DNA from: JAEYZM01 sp943372195
GTDB lineage: Bacteria > Bacteroidota > Bacteroidia > Sphingobacteriales > Sphingobacteriaceae
DNA: 64,000 bases
Reading direction: 5' to 3'
Assembly (NCBI GenBank): GCA_943372195.1
Contig: CALRXS010000002.1
Span: 185,385 to 249,384 of the forward strand
The translations under genes and the position numbers were made by a program. Of the stretch, positions 36,369 through 45,340 are shown in pieces. Position 1 is the first letter of the stretch. Every line of letters begins with the position of its first letter. The notes under the pieces were generated by a model. The model worked only from the letters and a program-made list of their open reading frames with translations. It did not search any database and was not told where the DNA came from.

Positions 36369-36601
36369 GTATTCCGTATTCCGATTCCTAAATTTTGAAA
36401 TACGTCACGATGATTATTACTTGTAACCGTAGGGGCCGATTTCATCGGCCCGTTTAAACGAAATTTGGATCAATAAACGATATTTGTATCGTTTATTGAT
36501 CCAAATGTAATCCAAGGCGGGGCGATGTAATCGCCCCCTACAAGTGCTGTTCAAAATCATCGTGACGTATTTCAAAATCCGTGAATCGGAATACGGAATA
36601 C
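36369..36601. repeat. 233-bp nested hairpin, MITE-like element
   Basis: Nearly the whole gap between two minus-strand genes is one long inverted repeat. Outer arms share GTATTCCGTATTCCGATT and GAAATACGTCACGATGATT. Each arm holds its own small hairpin (GGGCCGAT/ATCGGCCC at 36433-36451; GGGGCGAT/ATCGCCCC at 36519-36537). The centre is a perfect 20-bp stem (36463-36482 with 36487-36506) closed by TTTG. A single strand could fold into a cruciform with three stems. No coding sequence or transposase is present. It fits a non-autonomous transposable element, possibly with a terminator function. Direct 7-bp repeats (TATTCCG, three units, 36363-36383) overlap the left end. Confidence 0.8.
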
Positions 36602-36607
36602 TGTGTA

Positions 36608-37753
36608 CTATTTTAAAGCTTGCTCAAGATCCGCCAACAAATCCTCCACATCCTCTACTCCCACACTTAGTCGCAATAACTGATCTACAACTCCAGCATT
36701 GTCTCTATCTGCTTTCGGAATTGATGCATGTGTCATTGTTGCGGGGTGATTAATTAATGACTCCACTCCGCCTAATGATTCTGCTAATGAAAATACTTTG
36801 AATGATGATGCGACTCTGAATGTCTCCTCTAAGTCTGCACCTTTGATAGTGAATGAAATCATACCTCCAAAATCACGCATTTGCTTTTTCGCAATGTCAT
36901 GATTAGGGTGTGTTTCAAATCCTGGCCAGTATACTTTATCTACCTTCGGATGTTGCTTTAAGAAATGCGCTACTGCCTTGCCATTCTCGCAATGTGCTTT
37001 CATGCGCAAGTGTAATGTTTTGATACCACGTAGTACCAAGAACGAATCCATCGGACCCGGCGTTGCACCACATGAATTATGAATGAATGCTAACTGCTCG
37101 TATAATTTCGCATCACTCGTCACCAATGCTCCCATGATAACATCTGAATGTCCGCCTAAATATTTCGTCACCGAATGCATTACTATATCAGCACCTAAGT
37201 CGATCGGATTTTGTAAATATGGTGAAGCGAAAGTATTATCAACTGCGAAGATTAAATTATTCGCCTTTGCAATTTCTGAACATACTGCGATGTCAACGAT
37301 TTGCATCGTCGGATTCGTAGGAGTTTCTACCCATAGTAATTTCGTGTTTTCATTGATATAATTCTTGATGTTGTTGGCATCCGTCAAATCAATAAAATGA
37401 AACTTAATACCGTAGTTCGCAAAAACTTTAGTGAACATTCTATAAGAACCACCATATAAATCATTACCTGTGATGACTTCATCACCAGGTCTTAATAATT
37501 TCATCACAGCATCAGTAGCTCCCATACCACTCGAAAAACATAGACCGTGTTTCGCGTTTTCTAAAGCAGCGATACAATCTTCTAATGCAGTTCTTGTAGG
37601 GTTCTTACCTCTAGCATAAGCATAGCCCTTATGCTTACCAGGCGAAGCCTGCACATAAGTACTAGTTTGAAAAATCGGAGTCATAATTGCTCCCGTTGTT
37701 GGATCAGGTTCTTGACCTGCGTGAATGGCTTTGGTGCCGAATTTGTATGACAT
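36608..37753 (-). CDS. metB: cystathionine gamma-synthase/lyase family PLP enzyme
   Basis: The 381-residue enzyme belongs to the Cys/Met metabolism PLP family. Motifs include GYAYARGKNPTR (43-54), CFSSGMGATDAV (72-83, phosphate-binding), DNTFASPYLQNP (172-183) and HSVTKYLGGHSDV, in which K197 binds PLP. The C-terminal SLAESLGGVESLINHPATMTH is the family's typical substrate-binding stretch. Members join O-acylhomoserine with cysteine to make cystathionine (transsulfuration to methionine) or split cystathionine. Sequence by eye does not separate synthase from gamma-lyase, so the product is given broadly. The length is normal. It is read toward the hairpin element, and no riboswitch is obvious upstream. 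Confidence 0.88.
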   Translation of the reverse strand: MSYKFGTKAIHAGQEPDPTTGAIMTPIFQTSTYVQASPGKHKGYAYARGKNPTRTALEDCIAALENAKHGLCFSSGMGATDAVMKLLRPGDEVITGNDLYGGSYRMFTKVFANYGIKFHFIDLTDANNIKNYINENTKLLWVETPTNPTMQIVDIAVCSEIAKANNLIFAVDNTFASPYLQNPIDLGADIVMHSVTKYLGGHSDVIMGALVTSDAKLYEQLAFIHNSCGATPGPMDSFLVLRGIKTLHLRMKAHCENGKAVAHFLKQHPKVDKVYWPGFETHPNHDIAKKQMRDFGGMISFTIKGADLEETFRVASSFKVFSLAESLGGVESLINHPATMTHASIPKADRDNAGVVDQLLRLSVGVEDVEDLLADLEQALK

Positions 37754-37759
37754 AGTTAA

Positions 37760-37780
37760 TAGTAGCTAGTAGCTAGTAGC
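37760..37780. repeat. 7-bp tandem repeat (TAGTAGC), three units
   Basis: Three exact units lie immediately upstream of the metB start (37753). The same heptamer occurs three times after sucC at 53673-53693, about 16 kb away. Confidence 0.85.
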
Positions 37781-37877
37781 TAGAATACTAAGCTACAAGA
37801 TTTGTAGGGCTTAGCGTCTGGTTACGGGCTACGATTCTGTTGTAAATTGTACTTTGTATTATGTAAAAAAAGTAGTT

Positions 37878-37947
37878 CTCGTTCTTAACTCTTAATTCTT
37901 AATTTATTTTCTGCGTTCTCTGCATTTCCCTGCGCTCTCTGCGTGGA
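37878..37947. repeat. degenerate 7-bp and 9-bp tandem repeats
   Basis: CTCGTTCTTAACTCTTAATT (start of a 25-bp block, 37878-37902) has a 7-bp period and is repeated exactly, in inverse orientation, at 45145-45169. It is followed at 37911-37947 by a degenerate 9-bp repeat built on TTCTCTGCG. This occupies the gap between metB and the unrecognised 227-residue gene. Confidence 0.75.
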
Positions 37948-37949
37948 AC

Positions 37950-38633
37950 CTACTCTACTTTACTCCCTCCCTTAAATTCGAACCCTATCCTCTTCCTCGT
38001 ACTCATCCCCGATGATGTATGGTTCAATTGTTTCTCTTCTAAAGTAATTACACTGCTCTGTTCAAACGGTGGCGTCAATAATTCAAAGTCTATGCAATAC
38101 AACATTGAATCTGAAATTATTTTCTCGATCACCTCGTCACTAAACTCTTGCTTATGATAATCTTTCAATCCGAAGTCTAATCTGTCTTTACCTTCAATAA
38201 AAAATTTATTCTCTGAATTCACAAAAATCCTTCCGATCAAATATCCGTAGTCATACACACGATTATATTTAATAGAATCTGATAAGAAATTATATATCTG
38301 TATCAATCCGCAGTATGCTCTCTTCGGATCTTCTTTTACATAAGGTAATTTATGAATCGGATGATCATCAGTAAAAGTAAAAGTGTTGGTATGCATAGCA
38401 AACACTAATGAATCGCCAGAAAATTTCAACTCTGCTTCGAACTCACCTCTATCGTAAAAAACAATCTCTACATTTTTATCGACCGATGTAACATCATTCG
38501 TCAAAGCCGCAGCCATGATCGTCATCTGCTTTTTAATACATGAAATTTTCTCAATCGTATTTCGATGAATGAATTGCTTCATCGATGAATGTGTTTTGAG
38601 TTTTTCTGATAGAATTGCGTAGTTTGGATTCAT
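37950..38633 (-). CDS. unrecognised 227-residue protein
   Basis: I do not recognise a family. The protein lacks a signal peptide and membrane segments. It starts MNPNYAILSEKLKTHSSMKQF, has an alpha-helical N-terminus and a beta-rich middle (VEIVFYDRGEFEAELKFSGD; LVFAMHTNTFTF), and ends with a basic, low-complexity tail. It looks like a conserved cytosolic protein: the internal pieces DYGYLIGRIFVN and FFIEGKDRLDFG are regular strands. It lies between proS and metB on the same strand but is flanked by repeat-filled gaps on both sides, so it is likely transcribed separately. Confidence 0.7.
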   Translation of the reverse strand: MNPNYAILSEKLKTHSSMKQFIHRNTIEKISCIKKQMTIMAAALTNDVTSVDKNVEIVFYDRGEFEAELKFSGDSLVFAMHTNTFTFTDDHPIHKLPYVKEDPKRAYCGLIQIYNFLSDSIKYNRVYDYGYLIGRIFVNSENKFFIEGKDRLDFGLKDYHKQEFSDEVIEKIISDSMLYCIDFELLTPPFEQSSVITLEEKQLNHTSSGMSTRKRIGFEFKGGSKVE

Positions 38634-38642
38634 ACCTTTTTT

Positions 38643-38694
38643 GTATTAGGTACAATGTATTAGGTACAATGTACTTTGTACCTAATACATTGTA
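38643..38694. repeat. 14-bp tandem repeat that also forms a 19-bp perfect hairpin
   Basis: GTATTAGGTACAAT occurs twice in tandem (38643-38670). Its second half pairs with TTGTACCTAATACATTGTA (38676-38694) to make a 19-bp stem with a 6-nt loop. The hairpin sits four bases after the proS stop on the minus strand and may end its transcript. A related 14-bp repeat lies at 45987-46014. Confidence 0.8.
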
Positions 38695-38697
38695 CAA

Positions 38698-40170
38698 TTA
38701 GTAAGCGCGTGCGAACAACACCCTCTCCTTCGACTCCTTACCTGTTAAAACGCATTTACCTACTTCTTGTTTGTTATCTAGTGGTATACAACGTATCGTT
38801 GCTTTCGTTAGTTCTTTGATTTTCTCTTCTGTCTCAGAAGTTCCATCCCAATGTGCTGCAATAAATCCACCTTTGTCATCTAATACTTTCACAAACTCAT
38901 CCCATGTCTCCACATTAGTGATGTTGTCGTTTCTGAAGTTTAATGCTTTGTTGTAAATATTTTCTTGAATATCTTCTAATAATTTTTCAATGGTGTCTTC
39001 GATTCCTTCCCAAGATGTTGAAGATTTTTCTTTGGTATCTCTACGTGCGATTTCAGCAGTACCTGCTTCTAAGTCTCTCGGACCAATAGCAATTCTTACT
39101 GGCACACCTTTCAACTCCCACTCTGCAAATTTAAATCCCGGGCGTTGTGTATCTCTATTATCAAATTTTACTGAAATATTTTTCGCTCTTAATTTCTTAA
39201 CCAACACATCCACTTTCTCAGTAATTGCATTCAGGGATTCATCCGAATTATGAATAGGAACAATCACTACTTGTATAGGTGCTAATTTCGGAGGTAATAC
39301 TAATCCCTCATCATCTGAATGCGCCATGATCAATGCACCAATCAAACGTGTCGACACTCCCCATGATGTTGCCCATACATAATCTTGCTTACCATCTCTG
39401 CCGGTAAACTTTACATCAAATGCCTTCGCAAAATTTTGTCCTAAGAAATGCGAAGTTCCCGCCTGCAATGCTTTACCATCTTGCATCATCGCTTCAATGC
39501 AATACGTATTCAAAGCTCCTGCAAATCTTTCATTCGCTGTCTTCACTCCTTTTACAACCGGCACCGCCATGAAATTCTCCACGAACTCTGCATATACATT
39601 TAACATCTGTTCTGTCTCTGCAATCGCTTCTTCTGATGTGGCATGTGCTGTATGACCTTCTTGCCATAAGAACTCTGCTGTTCTTAAAAATAATCTCGTA
39701 CGCATTTCCCAACGAACAACATTCGCCCATTGATTCACCAAAATTGGTAAGTCACGGTACGACTGTATCCAGCCCCTATAAGTATTCCATATAATTGTTT
39801 CGGATGTTGGTCTTACAATTAACTCCTCTTCTAATTTAGCATCTGGGTCAACCATAATGCCTCCATTACCATCTTCTTTCAAACGATAATGTGTAACTAC
39901 TGCACATTCCTTAGCAAATCCGTCAACGTGCGAAGCCTCTTTTGAGAAAAATGACTTGGGTATAAATAAGGGGAAATAAGCATTCGAATGTCCTGTTTCT
40001 TTAAACATCTTATCTAATTGCTGTTGCATTTTCTCCCATATCGAATAACCATAGGGCTTTATCACCATACAGCCTCTTACATCAGAATGCTCTGCCAAAT
40101 CTGCTTTGTTTACCAATTCATTGTACCATGCCGAATAATCGGTCGCTCTACTCGTTATACCTTTGCTCAT
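38698..40170 (-). CDS. proS: prolyl-tRNA synthetase, archaeal/eukaryal type
   Basis: The 490-residue enzyme is the short ProS that lacks the editing insert of the E. coli type. It charges tRNA(Pro). Class II signatures are visible: RPTSETIIWNTYRGWIQSYR, motif 2 VRWEMRTRLFLRTAEFLWQ with EGHTAH after it, and motif 3 GVSTRLIGALIMAHSDDEG. An anticodon-binding domain follows (PIQVVIVPIHNS) and the C-terminal extension has C-x-x-x cysteine positions (RCIPLDN; GKCVLTGKE), typical of this form. This form is common in Bacteroidota. Length and both ends agree with the family, so the start is probably right. Confidence 0.96.
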   Translation of the reverse strand: MSKGITSRATDYSAWYNELVNKADLAEHSDVRGCMVIKPYGYSIWEKMQQQLDKMFKETGHSNAYFPLFIPKSFFSKEASHVDGFAKECAVVTHYRLKEDGNGGIMVDPDAKLEEELIVRPTSETIIWNTYRGWIQSYRDLPILVNQWANVVRWEMRTRLFLRTAEFLWQEGHTAHATSEEAIAETEQMLNVYAEFVENFMAVPVVKGVKTANERFAGALNTYCIEAMMQDGKALQAGTSHFLGQNFAKAFDVKFTGRDGKQDYVWATSWGVSTRLIGALIMAHSDDEGLVLPPKLAPIQVVIVPIHNSDESLNAITEKVDVLVKKLRAKNISVKFDNRDTQRPGFKFAEWELKGVPVRIAIGPRDLEAGTAEIARRDTKEKSSTSWEGIEDTIEKLLEDIQENIYNKALNFRNDNITNVETWDEFVKVLDDKGGFIAAHWDGTSETEEKIKELTKATIRCIPLDNKQEVGKCVLTGKESKERVLFARAY

Positions 40171-40325
40171 TATAGCTTAAAAATTAAATTATTTTACCCT
40201 CAAAAATGGGTAAATTTGTGTAATAAAAATACTACCTACGAAATAAAGAAAATATTCGATAACAATTGCATATTTTTAAACGTTATTGATATAAATACGT
40301 CCAAATTACATTGGAGGAACATACC

Positions 40326-41591
40326 ATGAAAACACAATTAAGCATTTTAGTCGGAAGCAGTATCTTACTGATTTCTTGCTCTTCGATGAATCAATCGAGC
40401 TACCGTGGTAGCGACGATGATTTGTATTTCTCAAAATCTGATGCAAGAACTAATGCAATCTACAACCCTGAAGTTGAGATTAGTAATATGTCTCCTGCCA
40501 ATAGTAATATCTACGATCAAGATCCTCAGAGACAAAATACCTCTGGTGTAAACTATCAATCTACACCACAAAATTCTCAGAGCGATAACATCCAGAGTAA
40601 TTATAACAACCCTCAATACAGTGACGATGCTAATTATGATGATGGTCGTACGGTCATTAATAATAATTATTATGGGGATGTGTACGATGATGATGATTCG
40701 TACTACTCTCGTAGAATACAGCGTTTTCATAGACCCTATGGTGGCTTCGGATATTATTCGCCAGCTTATTGCGGATTTTATGGTGACCCATTTTGGAATT
40801 CAGGTTGGAACGTAGGAATTGGATGGGGCTTCGGTTGGGGCGGTGGTTTTGGTTGGGGCGGCGGATTTTACGATCCTTTTTGGGATCCATTCTACTCACC
40901 CTATGCTTGGGGTGGCGGTTGGGGCTGGAACAACTGGTCATATAGAAACGGATATTGGAATGGTTACTGGGATGGTCGCAACGATCAATATGGTTGGGGC
41001 AATGGCGGTGGCAATTGGTTCAACGGAAATAGAAATACAGTAATGAATAAACCTCGCCCATCACGTGGTGGTAGTGTTGGTACAGGCAATAGAGCAGCAC
41101 CTACTAGAGAAGTTGGTGAATCAACTGGTGGAACTAGCACTGGCTCTATGAGACCTTCTAACATCGGTAGAAATGCTGTCGACAACGATAATCAAACATT
41201 GACTTCTCCTACAAGAGAAAACCCTAATGTTAATCGCTCGAACAATGGCTATGTACCACCGAGAGTGCCAACAAGAGGTACAACTACTACTGAAAGAAAT
41301 AGTAATAACAATACAAACGAGAGACCAGGTTCGGTAGTAACTCGACCTAATAGAGATCAGAATTTAAATGTGAACCCTAATTACGGTGGTTCAAGAAATT
41401 CTGCTGCAGAACCTACTCGTACTCCAAGAGTGAGAGAAAATAGAAATGACTCTGAATCTCGCCCTGCTAGCACTCCAAATTATAACAGACCTAGCAGTCC
41501 GAGTTCAACACCATCTAGAGGTAGCAGCGGCGGAGGTGGTTCTTCGAGACCTACTTCTTCACCAAGTTCTAGACCTAGCAGACCTCGTTAA
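40326..41591 (+). CDS. Gly/Trp/Tyr-rich lipoprotein with low-complexity tail
   Basis: The start is set at ATG 40326 (MKTQLSILVG), preceded at 40313-40317 by GGAGG, an unusually good Shine-Dalgarno for this phylum; an earlier TTG at 40311 lies on top of that site. A lipoprotein signal peptide ends LLISC (Cys about residue 18). The mature part has three zones: Asn/Ser/Gln-rich (to about 100), a Gly/Trp/Tyr-rich zone with repeats such as GWGFGWGGGFGWGGGFYDPF (about 160-240), and a Ser/Thr/Pro/Arg/Asn-rich disordered tail. It would be a surface-attached structural or adhesive lipoprotein. The next gene, an OmpP1-like porin, starts 5 nt after its stop, so they form an operon. No family is recognised. 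Confidence 0.8.
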   Translation: MKTQLSILVGSSILLISCSSMNQSSYRGSDDDLYFSKSDARTNAIYNPEVEISNMSPANSNIYDQDPQRQNTSGVNYQSTPQNSQSDNIQSNYNNPQYSDDANYDDGRTVINNNYYGDVYDDDDSYYSRRIQRFHRPYGGFGYYSPAYCGFYGDPFWNSGWNVGIGWGFGWGGGFGWGGGFYDPFWDPFYSPYAWGGGWGWNNWSYRNGYWNGYWDGRNDQYGWGNGGGNWFNGNRNTVMNKPRPSRGGSVGTGNRAAPTREVGESTGGTSTGSMRPSNIGRNAVDNDNQTLTSPTRENPNVNRSNNGYVPPRVPTRGTTTTERNSNNNTNERPGSVVTRPNRDQNLNVNPNYGGSRNSAAEPTRTPRVRENRNDSESRPASTPNYNRPSSPSSTPSRGSSGGGGSSRPTSSPSSRPSRPR

Positions 41592-41596
41592 TTCTT

Positions 41597-43069
41597 ATGA
41601 GAAAGAAATTATTAATATTCGGTTCGGCGATACTATTATCGTCGAGCCTTTATGCACAATATGCTGAAGATGCGCTTCGATTTTCGAGAAGCTTTCAAGG
41701 TGGTACTGCCCGAATGATGGGCATGGCCGGTGCTCAACAAGCATTGGGTGCTGATATCAGTTCGTTGGTGGGTAACCCTGCCGGACTTGGCTTCTATCGT
41801 AAAAATGATTTTAGCATCTCTCCTACTTTGAGAATGAACAATGTCGAGAGCAAAGCCTTTGGTACATTGAGTTCTGAGCAGAGAGATCAATTAAATATTG
41901 GTAGTTTAGGATTTACATTAACTCAATTAAATCAAGATTATTCAGGCGCAGAAGTACAAAATGGTTGGGTGAGTTATACCTTCGGTGTGGGCTTTAATCG
42001 TATCAATAATTTTTACGAAAACAGATATTTTAGCGGCTCTAATTCTGCTAATTCTATCACCGATTATTTCGCTGAATTAGCGAATGGCAGAAGTGTTAAT
42101 TCATTCCCCGACTCAAACATCACTTCTATCGAAGACATGGCTTGGTATGGTTATATGATGGATTATGACACAACTAACAATGTGTACACTGGCTTAGGTA
42201 ACGGAGCTTTCAAGCAATCGCAAACTGATAAAATAGAGGGCTACCACAACGAATGGACCTTCGCTTTCGGTGCCAACTATTCAAATGTTTTATACCTCGG
42301 TGCTTCTATCGGCATTGGTTCTATCAAATACGATCGTACCTCAAAGTTTACTGAAACAAATATTAATGACCCTGTTTATAACCTTACAGATGTTACATTC
42401 AATGATAGATTAACAGTAAGCGGAAGTTCAATGAATGTAAAGGTCGGAGCCATTGTTCGCCCAACTGATTTCGTTCGTATGGGCTTGAGCATTCAAACAC
42501 CTGACTATTATAATTTTGATGAAGCATACATTACGGATGTGAGCAGTAATGCAAATGGTCTGAACTATAATTACAATGCACTCGAATATTTATTTCAATA
42601 TAAATTGAGAACACCATTTAGATATCAAGGCGGATTAGCATTTTTCTTTCAAAAATACGGATTGATTTCTGCTGATATTGAAATGGTTGATTATTCGAAT
42701 AATAGATTGAGTGCAGGTGGTGATTATGCAGACTTCGGACCGCAACAAAATGCTGTGATCAGTGATATCTACAAATCAGCATTCAATGTTAGATTAGGTG
42801 CTGAAGGTAAGTTCGGCCCGTTCAGTGTTCGTGCAGGTTATGCAAACTATGGCGACCCATATAAGAGTTCAAAAGTAGATCAATCAAGAAATATTATTTC
42901 AGGCGGATTGGGATATAAAATGGAAGATTATTATTTCGACTTAGCAGTTGTGAATCAATCTTATTCAAATTTATATTCACCTTATTTCTTAAACAATCAA
43001 TCAGAACCAGTGATTGAAAATAAAATAAGTACCAACTCTATTATCTTCACTGTAGGTACTAGATTCTAA
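41597..43069 (+). CDS. OmpP1/FadL-like outer-membrane protein
   Basis: The 490-residue protein has a signal peptide (AILLSSSLYAQ, about residues 11-21) followed by SRSFQGGTARMMGMAGAQQALGADISS and GNPAGLGFYR. This N-terminal block is the mark of the Bacteroidota OmpP1/FadL/TodX-like beta-barrel proteins, which carry hydrophobic compounds across the outer membrane. The rest is rich in alternating strands ending in aromatic residues, and the last strand ends IFTVGTRF as in outer-membrane barrels. It sits 5 nt after the lipoprotein gene and is followed by a terminator. The true substrate is unknown. Confidence 0.8.
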   Translation: MRKKLLIFGSAILLSSSLYAQYAEDALRFSRSFQGGTARMMGMAGAQQALGADISSLVGNPAGLGFYRKNDFSISPTLRMNNVESKAFGTLSSEQRDQLNIGSLGFTLTQLNQDYSGAEVQNGWVSYTFGVGFNRINNFYENRYFSGSNSANSITDYFAELANGRSVNSFPDSNITSIEDMAWYGYMMDYDTTNNVYTGLGNGAFKQSQTDKIEGYHNEWTFAFGANYSNVLYLGASIGIGSIKYDRTSKFTETNINDPVYNLTDVTFNDRLTVSGSSMNVKVGAIVRPTDFVRMGLSIQTPDYYNFDEAYITDVSSNANGLNYNYNALEYLFQYKLRTPFRYQGGLAFFFQKYGLISADIEMVDYSNNRLSAGGDYADFGPQQNAVISDIYKSAFNVRLGAEGKFGPFSVRAGYANYGDPYKSSKVDQSRNIISGGLGYKMEDYYFDLAVVNQSYSNLYSPYFLNNQSEPVIENKISTNSIIFTVGTRF

Positions 43070-43094
43070 AATGTTTTGGTTATATATAATTTAG

Positions 43095-43145
43095 AGAGAG
43101 TCTTTTTAAGCTAATTAATTCGCTTTAGAAGGCTCTCTTTTTTAT
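43095..43145 (+). terminator. rho-independent terminator after the OmpP1-like gene
   Basis: A stem with G-U and a few mismatched pairs joins 43095-43111 with 43122-43138 (AGAGAG against CTCTCT at the base) and is followed by a run of T. It lies about 25 bp after the porin stop. Confidence 0.75.
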
Positions 43146-43205
43146 TTTCGCATTATTAAAAAACAAAGGCATATACAATTTGTCTATAGTTTATAAATTT
43201 CAACA

Positions 43206-45110
43206 ATGGCATACAAAAACTTACAACATTTCATTCAAACTCTAGAAGCTGCGGGTGAATTGGTTCGAATAAAAGAATACGTAAATCCAGAATTAGAAAT
43301 CACTGAAATCACTGATAGAATTTCAAAACAATACGGTCCGGCCCTATTGTTCGAAAATACTGGCTACGATTTCCCTGTATTGATTAATTCAATGGGGAAC
43401 TACAAGAGAATGTGCATGGCTCTTGGCGTAGAGAACATGGATGAAATAAGTAAAGAAATTGAAGGCCTTTTCAAAATGTTAACAGGCCCCAAAGATAACC
43501 TACTCGACAAACTAAAGATGTTGCCGAAACTAGGGCAAATTTCTTCATGGATGCCGAAAGTTGTATCAGGTAAAGGCGAATGTCAAGAAGTGGTGATGAA
43601 AAACCCCGATATGACTAAGCTACCTGTCTTAAAATGTTGGCCTGAGGATGGTGGTCCGTTTGTGACTTTACCAGTTATTCATACCAAAGATCCTTTAACA
43701 GGAATTCGTAATGTGGGTATGTATCGTATGCAAGTATTCGGACCTGATTTAACGGGTATGCATTGGCATAAACACAAAGTATCAGCTAGACACTATAATG
43801 AATATAAAAAACTCGGACAAAAAATGCCGGTGGCAGTAGCCTTAGGTGGTGACCCAGTTTATACATATGCAGCAACAGCTCCACTACCCGATGGTATTGA
43901 TGAGTACATGTTAGCGGGCTTCTTAAGAAAGAAAAAAGTAGAGTTGGTACAATGTCTAACACAAGATATTCAAGTACCTGCAGATGCTGATATTATTATA
44001 GAAGGATATGTTGACCCTGAGGAGGATTGGATATGGGAAGGTCCGTTTGGTGACCATACCGGTTACTATTCATTAGCCGATTGGTATCCGCGTTTCCATG
44101 TGACTTGTATTACGCATAGAAAAAATGCAGTGTACCCAGCAACGATTGTTGGTATACCACCACAAGAAGATGCATGGATTGGTAAGGCTACAGAAAGAAT
44201 TTTCTTAGCACCAATCAAGATGACTATGATACCAGAAATCATCGACATGGTATTACCGATGGAAGGTGTGTTTCATAATTTGGTGATCGTTAAAATCAAG
44301 AAAGATTACGCAGGACAAGCATTGAAGGTGATGAATTCGATGTGGGGAGCCGGACAAATGATGTTCACAAAAATGATTGTAGTAGTTGATGGCGACGTTG
44401 ACATCCACAATAATTTAGAAGTGGCAAAATACATCTCAGAAAATGTAGATCCGCAGCAAGATATTATTTACACCAGCGGACCTATGGATGTCTTAGACCA
44501 CTCATGTTCTAAATCATCATTCGGTGGCAAGATGGGTATAGATGCTACGAAGAAACATCCAGAGGAATTAAGAGCAGATGCTTCAATCGCCAATAAAATA
44601 AAGGCGATTGAAAACAAAGAAAAAATAAAATCAACATTCACTGAAATAAAAGATATCAACGATAGCTTATTAAGTTTAGGCGTATCATTAGTAGTGGTGT
44701 CGATTGAAAAAAATCGCAAGGGACATATCAAAGAAATCAACGAACAATTATTCGCTTTAGAAGAATTCAAAAATGTAAAAGTGATTATCTTCTTAGAACA
44801 TACGATCGACATTTCAGATTTAGCAGATGCAGTTTGGAGATTCTCAAATAACGTAGACCCTAAGCGTGATTCATACACAGTTGAAGCTACCGATGATCAA
44901 TCGATTTCACATGTAGGTTTTGATGGAACACGTAAAACCAAGGAGCTTGATGGTTTCAGCAGAGATTGGCCGAACATTTTAGCCAACACACCAGAAGTGA
45001 TTGAAAAAGTCGATGCGATGTGGAGCAAACTCGGATTGGGAGAGTTTATAGAGTCTCCTTCGAGGAAGTACATTAAGCAGGTTTATGAAGGTGGGGCTGT
45101 GGCGAAGTAA
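43206..45110 (+). CDS. ubiD: UbiD-family decarboxylase (probable menaquinone-pathway type)
   Basis: The 634-residue protein is a UbiD-type, prenylated-FMN-dependent decarboxylase. Signs include the start YKNLQHFIQTLEAAGELVRI, GPALLFENT, MYRMQVFG (prFMN loop), and EGPFGDHTGYY, which contains the conserved acidic residues. It is longer than E. coli UbiD (about 500) because of a C-terminal part (about 500-634), as is common in Bacteroidota members. These bacteria make menaquinone rather than ubiquinone, so a role in that pathway is likely, but the sequence does not prove which aromatic acid is used. A terminator stands before it and a repeat element follows it. Confidence 0.88.
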   Translation: MAYKNLQHFIQTLEAAGELVRIKEYVNPELEITEITDRISKQYGPALLFENTGYDFPVLINSMGNYKRMCMALGVENMDEISKEIEGLFKMLTGPKDNLLDKLKMLPKLGQISSWMPKVVSGKGECQEVVMKNPDMTKLPVLKCWPEDGGPFVTLPVIHTKDPLTGIRNVGMYRMQVFGPDLTGMHWHKHKVSARHYNEYKKLGQKMPVAVALGGDPVYTYAATAPLPDGIDEYMLAGFLRKKKVELVQCLTQDIQVPADADIIIEGYVDPEEDWIWEGPFGDHTGYYSLADWYPRFHVTCITHRKNAVYPATIVGIPPQEDAWIGKATERIFLAPIKMTMIPEIIDMVLPMEGVFHNLVIVKIKKDYAGQALKVMNSMWGAGQMMFTKMIVVVDGDVDIHNNLEVAKYISENVDPQQDIIYTSGPMDVLDHSCSKSSFGGKMGIDATKKHPEELRADASIANKIKAIENKEKIKSTFTEIKDINDSLLSLGVSLVVVSIEKNRKGHIKEINEQLFALEEFKNVKVIIFLEHTIDISDLADAVWRFSNNVDPKRDSYTVEATDDQSISHVGFDGTRKTKELDGFSRDWPNILANTPEVIEKVDAMWSKLGLGEFIESPSRKYIKQVYEGGAVAK

Positions 45111-45116
45111 ATTCTG

Positions 45117-45169
45117 AATTCAGAATTCAGAATTCAGAATTGGGTTAAGAATTAAGAGTTAAGAACGAG
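45117..45169. repeat. two adjacent 7-bp tandem repeats (AATTCAG and TTAAGAA)
   Basis: AATTCAG is repeated three times (45117-45137) and TTAAGAA/TTAAGAG/TTAAGAA follow (45145-45165). The second block belongs to a 25-bp stretch (45145-45169) also present in inverse orientation at 37878-37902. Confidence 0.85.
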
Positions 45170-45178
45170 GAGGTGCTA

Positions 45179-45323
45179 TTCAAAATAAATATTCGAGATT
45201 TTAGCTTACAAAGGTGTGATGAGTTGATTAGAAATTTGTAAAATAAATCAGTTAATCAAAAGCCAATTAGCTTGACTGCGCTAATTGCTTTTGTAAGCTA
45301 CAATCCGGAATATTTATTTTGAA
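45179..45323. repeat. hairpin element with conserved-end 76-nt core (copy A)
   Basis: Arms at 45179-45212 and 45289-45323 are near-perfect inverted copies (TTCAAAATAAATATTC...TAGCTTACAAA). The 76-nt core between them starts GGTGTGAT and ends CTAATTGC. Copy B at 53828-53951 shares these core ends, the internal TTAGAAA and almost the same core length, but has unrelated arms. It lies between convergent genes ubiD and the HAD hydrolase gene. Confidence 0.7.
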
Positions 45324-45340
45324 ACGTAGTAGCGAAAAAA

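Noticed and set aside
40431..40941. Minus- and plus-strand frames of 64-99 codons inside the Gly/Trp-rich lipoprotein gene
   Set aside because: They are made of strings of Ile, Arg and Met from low-complexity DNA and overlap a gene with a lipobox and good ribosome site.
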